From Treponema sp. (GTDB taxonomy: Bacteria; Spirochaetota; Spirochaetia; Treponematales; Breznakiellaceae), in NCBI GenBank assembly GCA_031257695.1, contig JAIROB010000199.1, positions 1 through 8,977 on the forward strand: a stretch of 8,977 bases of DNA, written 5' to 3'. Position numbers and translations under genes: made by a program. A model generated the notes under the pieces. That model made no database searches. It was not told the origin of the DNA and saw nothing but the letters and a program-made list of their open reading frames with translations. Of the stretch, positions 6,215 through 8,977 are shown in pieces (position 1 is the first letter of the stretch; each line of letters starts with the position of its first letter).

Positions 6215-6243
6215 AGTATACCCCCTTTTTAACAAACTGCCTA
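6215..6243 (-). promoter_or_regulatory. Candidate promoter of the surA-nusB-TPR unit, very close to the start codon
   Basis: On the minus strand, TAGGCA (6243-6238, four of six matches to TTGACA) is followed by a 17-bp spacer and TATACT (6220-6215, five of six matches to TATAAT). Transcription would start at about 6208, the A of the chosen ATG. The match may be fortuitous. If real, the message is nearly leaderless or the true start codon lies further downstream. Confidence 0.35.
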
Positions 6244-6497
6244 TTCCAAAACCGGCAATTTATCATTGCAATTCAGAATATTGTCTTCACCGCCGCCAAG
6301 ATGCTTGCCGAACAACTGAGGCGGGGGGTCCGGGGGCGAGGTTGACCGCTTTCGCGGTCAGTTAGAAACCCGGAGAGGGGGTAGCGGAAGACCCGCTTGC
6401 GGGGCTGGAGCGAGGGGGAGACTTCCCCCTCCTAAAACGAACCGGTTTTTGCCATTTCCGTAAAATTTTTGCCCGGAGCGGGCCGTAGACGCTTTCA
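6236..6497. other. Gene-free divergent spacer between the surA-like gene and malQ
   Basis: No coding region is supported here. The part nearest the surA-like gene is AT-rich. The middle (about 6318-6432) is GC-rich and made of short hairpins, described separately. Beyond it, TTTTTGCC occurs twice exactly 20 bp apart (6446-6453 and 6466-6473), and a small stem GCCCG GAG CGGGC sits at 6471-6483. The two TTTTTGCC copies fall on the same helix face about 25-50 bp upstream of the malQ -35 box, so an activator site is conceivable, though nothing identifies one. Confidence 0.5.
6318..6432. repeat. GC-rich hairpin cluster, candidate dispersed intergenic repeat
   Basis: Three short inverted repeats follow one another: TGACCGC TTTC GCGGTCA (6343-6360), CCCG CTTG CGGG (6392-6403) and GAGGGGGA GACT TCCCCCTC (6412-6431). 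Each has a 4-nt loop, and they are separated by 31 and 8 bp. The whole block is purine-rich and strikingly G-rich (GGCGGGGGGTCCGGGGGCGAG at its left edge), unlike the AT-rich sequence on either side. This modular look suggests a REP/BIME-like or MITE-like element. Only copies elsewhere in the genome would prove it. There is no U tract after the stems, so simple termination is less likely. Confidence 0.4.
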
Positions 6498-6526
6498 TTT
6501 TCACCGCTTATACGCAATACTATACT
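6498..6526 (+). promoter_or_regulatory. Candidate malQ promoter
   Basis: TTTTCA (6498-6503, four of six to consensus) and TATACT (6521-6526, five of six) are separated by 17 bp. Transcription would begin near 6533, giving a leader of about 40 nt. The leader contains a small AT hairpin AAACTA TTTT TAGTTT (6546-6561), which ends 3 nt before the ribosome site GGGGGA (6565-6570). The hairpin is too weak to be a terminator. Confidence 0.5.
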
Positions 6527-6573
6527 TACGCATCTCAAAAATTTGAAACTATTTTTAGTTTTTCGGGGGATCT

Positions 6574-8622
6574 ATGACAAAAACACAGAAAGACCGTAAT
6601 GTCCTTGACGCCGCGCCGGGCCGCCTGATTGGGACGGTTGTTCCGGTGGGGGCTCTCCGGGGAGATCAGAGTATCGGGGTCGGGGAATTTCCCGACTTAA
6701 TCGAATTCGGGGACCTCTGCGCCCGCATGGGGGTGGGGCTTATCCAGATTCTCCCGGTTAACGACACGGGTTACGAAAGTTCCCCCTACAGTTCTGTCAC
6801 CGCCTTCGCCCTGAATCCCCTGTACCTGCGGATCGGGGATATTCCCGAGGCCGCGGGGTTTGCGGAAAAGCTGGGGGCGCTTAAAGACGAATTTGACGGG
6901 GAAATCCGGTTCCCCTACTACAAAATACTCCGGGCCAAGATGGATCTGCTCCGGGAAATATACGCGGCCAATGAAAAGGCTGTCGCGGCCAGGGCCAAAA
7001 AGGGATCTTCCCTGGCGGCCTGGATCGACAAAAACCCCTGGGTTAAGGAATATGCCGTATACCGCCACTTAAAGGAAGCTAACGGAGAAAAAAGCTGGCA
7101 GGAATGGGAGCCCCGCCGGACCGGGAGCGCCGAAACTATCCGGGAGATCTGGGAGGATCCGAAACACCGGGGGGACCTCCTCTTTTGGGCCTGGCTCCAG
7201 GAGGCGCTGGACGCCCAGTTCGGCAGGGCGGCAAAGGCGCTGAAGAAGGCGGGGATTCTCCTGGAGGGGGATATCCCCATCCTGATGAACGAGGATAGCT
7301 GCGATGTCTGGGCCCACCCGGAGTACTTCCACGGGGAGCTTTCCGCGGGCGCGCCCCCGGATATGTACAACTCCGACGGGCAAAACTGGGGTTTCCCCAC
7401 CTATAACTGGGCGGCCCAGGCCGGGGACGATTACGCCTGGTGGCGGCGGCGGCTCAAGGCGGCGGAAAAATACTACAACGCCTACCGCATAGACCACGTG
7501 CTGGGCTTCTTCCGGATCTGGTCCTCCCTGCGGGAGAACAACTACGATAACGCTATTCTGGGCCGCTATGTGCCCTATGTCCCGGTTACGAAAAAAGATC
7601 TTGAGGATCTGGGCTTTAACGAGGGCCGGATCCGCTGGCTTTCCCTGCCCCATATTCCCACCGGCGAAGTTTGGGACGCCCTGGGGGAGATCCGGGACCA
7701 GTGGGGGAACCACGACGAGGCCGCCGCGGGGCCGGTGGCGGAGCGGATCTTTTACGAGGCGCTGGACAGGATAGGCGAGGAGGAGCTGTGGCTTTTTAAA
7801 AAGACCATCCGGGGCGAAAGGGACATCGCGGCCCTGGGGCTGCCCCCGGCCGCGGCGGGCTGCCTGCGCCGGGCCTGGCGGAACCGGCTTTTTCTGGAGT
7901 ACGAAAAGGGCAAGTACTTTCCCGTGTGGCTTTTCCGGGAATCCCGGGCCTACCGGTCCCTTTCGGAGGACGAAAAAAACGCCCTGGAGGCGCTGCTCCA
8001 AAAACGGGAGGAGGAATCGGAAAAAATCTGGGAAACCCAGGGGAAAAAACTCCTTTCGGTATTGCTGGAATCCTCCGGGATGCTTCCCTGCGCGGAGGAT
8101 CTGGGGGCGGTTCCGGACTGTGTGCCCAGGGTACTGGCAAAGCTCAGGATCCTGGGGCTGCGGGTCACCCGGTGGCACCGGGACTGGGACAAGCCGGGCC
8201 AGCCCTACTACGCGTTCGAGGAGTACCCGGAGCTGAGCGTCTGCGCCCCCTCGGTGCATGACAGCTCCACCCTGCGGGAATGGTGGGACAGGGAAGCGGA
8301 TCAGGACGGCTTTAGCGCGTTCCTGGGGGTTCCCTCCCTGCCCAAGGTGTACAACCCCGGCACGGCCAAGATCATCCTGGCGAAAACCGCGGCCGCGGCG
8401 TCCCGGTTCCGGGTGTTTCCGATACAGGATCTGCTCCACCTTTCCACCAAATGGTACGCCGAAGATCCCGGAACGGAGCGAATAAACCTGCCCGGCACTG
8501 TGACGGACTTCAACTGGACCTACCGTCTTCCGGCGCCGATTAAGGAAATAGGAAAGGACGAGGCTTTGATCAAGTCGGTCAGGGAATTGGCCGCAATCGC
8601 GCCGAAAAAAAAGAAAAAGTAG
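6574..8622 (+). CDS. malQ: 4-alpha-glucanotransferase (amylomaltase), GH77, DPE2-like
   Basis: A 682-residue cytoplasmic enzyme that moves alpha-1,4-glucan segments between maltodextrins, releasing glucose and building longer chains. Seen: N-terminal barrel start with SIGVGEFPDL and LPVNDTGYESSPYSS (about 60-75); DSCDVWAHPEYF and APPDMYNSDGQNWGFPTYNW (about 245-285); YRIDHVLGFFRIW with nucleophile Asp307; CAEDLGAVP with acid/base Glu508; HDSSTLREWW with Asp563. Glu508 to Asp563 is 55 residues, as in Thermus amylomaltase (Glu340 to Asp395). Asp307 to Glu508 is 201 residues against 47 there, showing an insertion of about 150 residues as in plant DPE2-type enzymes. The N-terminal starch-binding domains of plant DPE2 are absent. 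The C-terminus ends in five lysines. The ATG follows GGGGGA by three bases. It is followed after 8 nt by another plus-strand gene, probably in the same operon. Confidence 0.95.
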   Translation: MTKTQKDRNVLDAAPGRLIGTVVPVGALRGDQSIGVGEFPDLIEFGDLCARMGVGLIQILPVNDTGYESSPYSSVTAFALNPLYLRIGDIPEAAGFAEKLGALKDEFDGEIRFPYYKILRAKMDLLREIYAANEKAVAARAKKGSSLAAWIDKNPWVKEYAVYRHLKEANGEKSWQEWEPRRTGSAETIREIWEDPKHRGDLLFWAWLQEALDAQFGRAAKALKKAGILLEGDIPILMNEDSCDVWAHPEYFHGELSAGAPPDMYNSDGQNWGFPTYNWAAQAGDDYAWWRRRLKAAEKYYNAYRIDHVLGFFRIWSSLRENNYDNAILGRYVPYVPVTKKDLEDLGFNEGRIRWLSLPHIPTGEVWDALGEIRDQWGNHDEAAAGPVAERIFYEALDRIGEEELWLFKKTIRGERDIAALGLPPAAAGCLRRAWRNRLFLEYEKGKYFPVWLFRESRAYRSLSEDEKNALEALLQKREEESEKIWETQGKKLLSVLLESSGMLPCAEDLGAVPDCVPRVLAKLRILGLRVTRWHRDWDKPGQPYYAFEEYPELSVCAPSVHDSSTLREWWDREADQDGFSAFLGVPSLPKVYNPGTAKIILAKTAAAASRFRVFPIQDLLHLSTKWYAEDPGTERINLPGTVTDFNWTYRLPAPIKEIGKDEALIKSVRELAAIAPKKKKK

Positions 8623-8630
8623 GTGGGGTC

Positions 8631-8977
8631 ATGCAAAAACTGGCAATCGGTTCTTCATTTTCAAACGGCTGGGCCGCGCGGCGGCGGGCGACCATGGAAT
8701 TCCACATCCGGAACGAGGTCCGGGCGGAACACGGGCTGGAAACCGCGCTTTTCTCGCTCCGGGGCAACGTGATCCTGGCGGATTTTCAGCAGGTCCGCAG
8801 GCTTGCGTCCCGGCTTAACGCCACAATCGACGGCGCGGCCCATCCCGAGCGAATCGTCAAGGCGGGGCAGCTTAACGCCATGGGCCTTATCGACGAGATC
8901 CTCCACTTTATGGTTGCCCTCTACCGTCAGCAGGTCCAAAGGGATGTTTTTGAAACCGCCCTGGAGCGGCTGAACAA
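8631..8977 (+). CDS. Unidentified protein, N-terminal 115 residues (partial); possible alpha-glucan-metabolism partner of malQ
   Basis: An open frame starts at the ATG at 8631, 8 nt after the malQ stop, and runs off the right edge without a stop. AGGTGGGG before the ATG is a plausible ribosome site. The visible part has no signal peptide: after a basic patch (WAARRRATM, 14-22) comes EFHIRNEVRAEHGLETALFSLRGNVILADFQQVRRLASRLN, then GLIDEILHFMVALYRQQVQRDVFETALERLN, all apparently helical and soluble. An internal ATG at 8694 (MEFHIRNEV) is an alternative start. The run F.I...R...GLE..LFS..GNVI.ADF..VR..A..LN recalls the region ahead of the catalytic barrel in some bacterial alpha-amylase-family (GH13) proteins, which would suit a malQ neighbour. 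No catalytic motif lies within the window, so this assignment is tentative. Confidence 0.75.
   Translation, partial: MQKLAIGSSFSNGWAARRRATMEFHIRNEVRAEHGLETALFSLRGNVILADFQQVRRLASRLNATIDGAAHPERIVKAGQLNAMGLIDEILHFMVALYRQQVQRDVFETALERLN

Noticed and set aside
6445..6470. T-rich runs after AACCGGTT (6440-6447) as an intrinsic terminator
   Set aside because: The stem is short and self-complementary, the T run is only five bases, and no plus-strand gene ends upstream of it.
7069..8439. A 456-codon open frame on the minus strand opposite malQ
   Set aside because: It is antisense to a well-recognised GH77 enzyme, is full of Pro, Gly and Arg as expected from the complement of GC-rich codons, and contains no recognisable domain.
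1..8977. CRISPR arrays, tRNA or rRNA genes, toxin-antitoxin or defence systems
   Set aside because: No regularly spaced repeats, tRNA cloverleaf, rRNA segment or matching protein families were seen on either strand.

Overview
The window looks like chromosome of a GC-rich spirochaete, most likely a Treponema of the termite-gut type (inference). The grounds are gene content and protein style: a DPE2-like 4-alpha-glucanotransferase, a SurA-like foldase, nusB and a membrane-anchored TPR protein in one tightly packed unit, and a COG0436-type aminotransferase. No rRNA, tRNA or CRISPR array is visible.

Layout. (1) Positions 1-418 are mobile-element debris. One end of an IS3-family element, with the start of its OrfA, runs off the left edge on the minus strand. 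Its terminus abuts the 3' end of an IS30-family transposase gene, so the IS3 element appears to have landed inside an older IS30 copy. (2) Positions 461-1675 (minus) encode a PLP-dependent class I/II aminotransferase, preceded by about 220 bp without a gene. (3) Positions 1895-2728 hold a divergent pair: a HxlR-type regulator (minus) and a small flavin split-barrel protein (plus). They share a 141-bp AT-rich spacer with a good sigma-70-like promoter and an operator-like tandem/inverted repeat overlapping its -10 box. (4) Positions 2765-6208 (minus) are a three-gene unit: SurA-like periplasmic foldase, then NusB, then a membrane-anchored TPR protein. The gaps are 4 nt and a 1-nt overlap. (5) Positions 6209-6573 are a non-coding divergent spacer with a GC-rich hairpin cluster and the malQ promoter. 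(6) Positions 6574-8622 (plus) encode malQ, and a second plus-strand gene starts 8 nt later and leaves the window unfinished.

How the parts fit. The HxlR/flavoprotein pair reads as a self-contained redox or electrophile response module, with the regulator sitting on the shared promoter. The surA-nusB-TPR unit is probably transcribed as one message and mixes envelope biogenesis with transcription antitermination. malQ and the following gene are probably one operon for alpha-glucan (maltodextrin or glycogen) metabolism.

No clearly novel system was found. The most interesting points are the four-cysteine cluster in the HxlR regulator and its probable operator, the DPE2-type catalytic-domain insertion in a MalQ that has no starch-binding domains, the internally duplicated foldase, and the IS-within-IS insertion.
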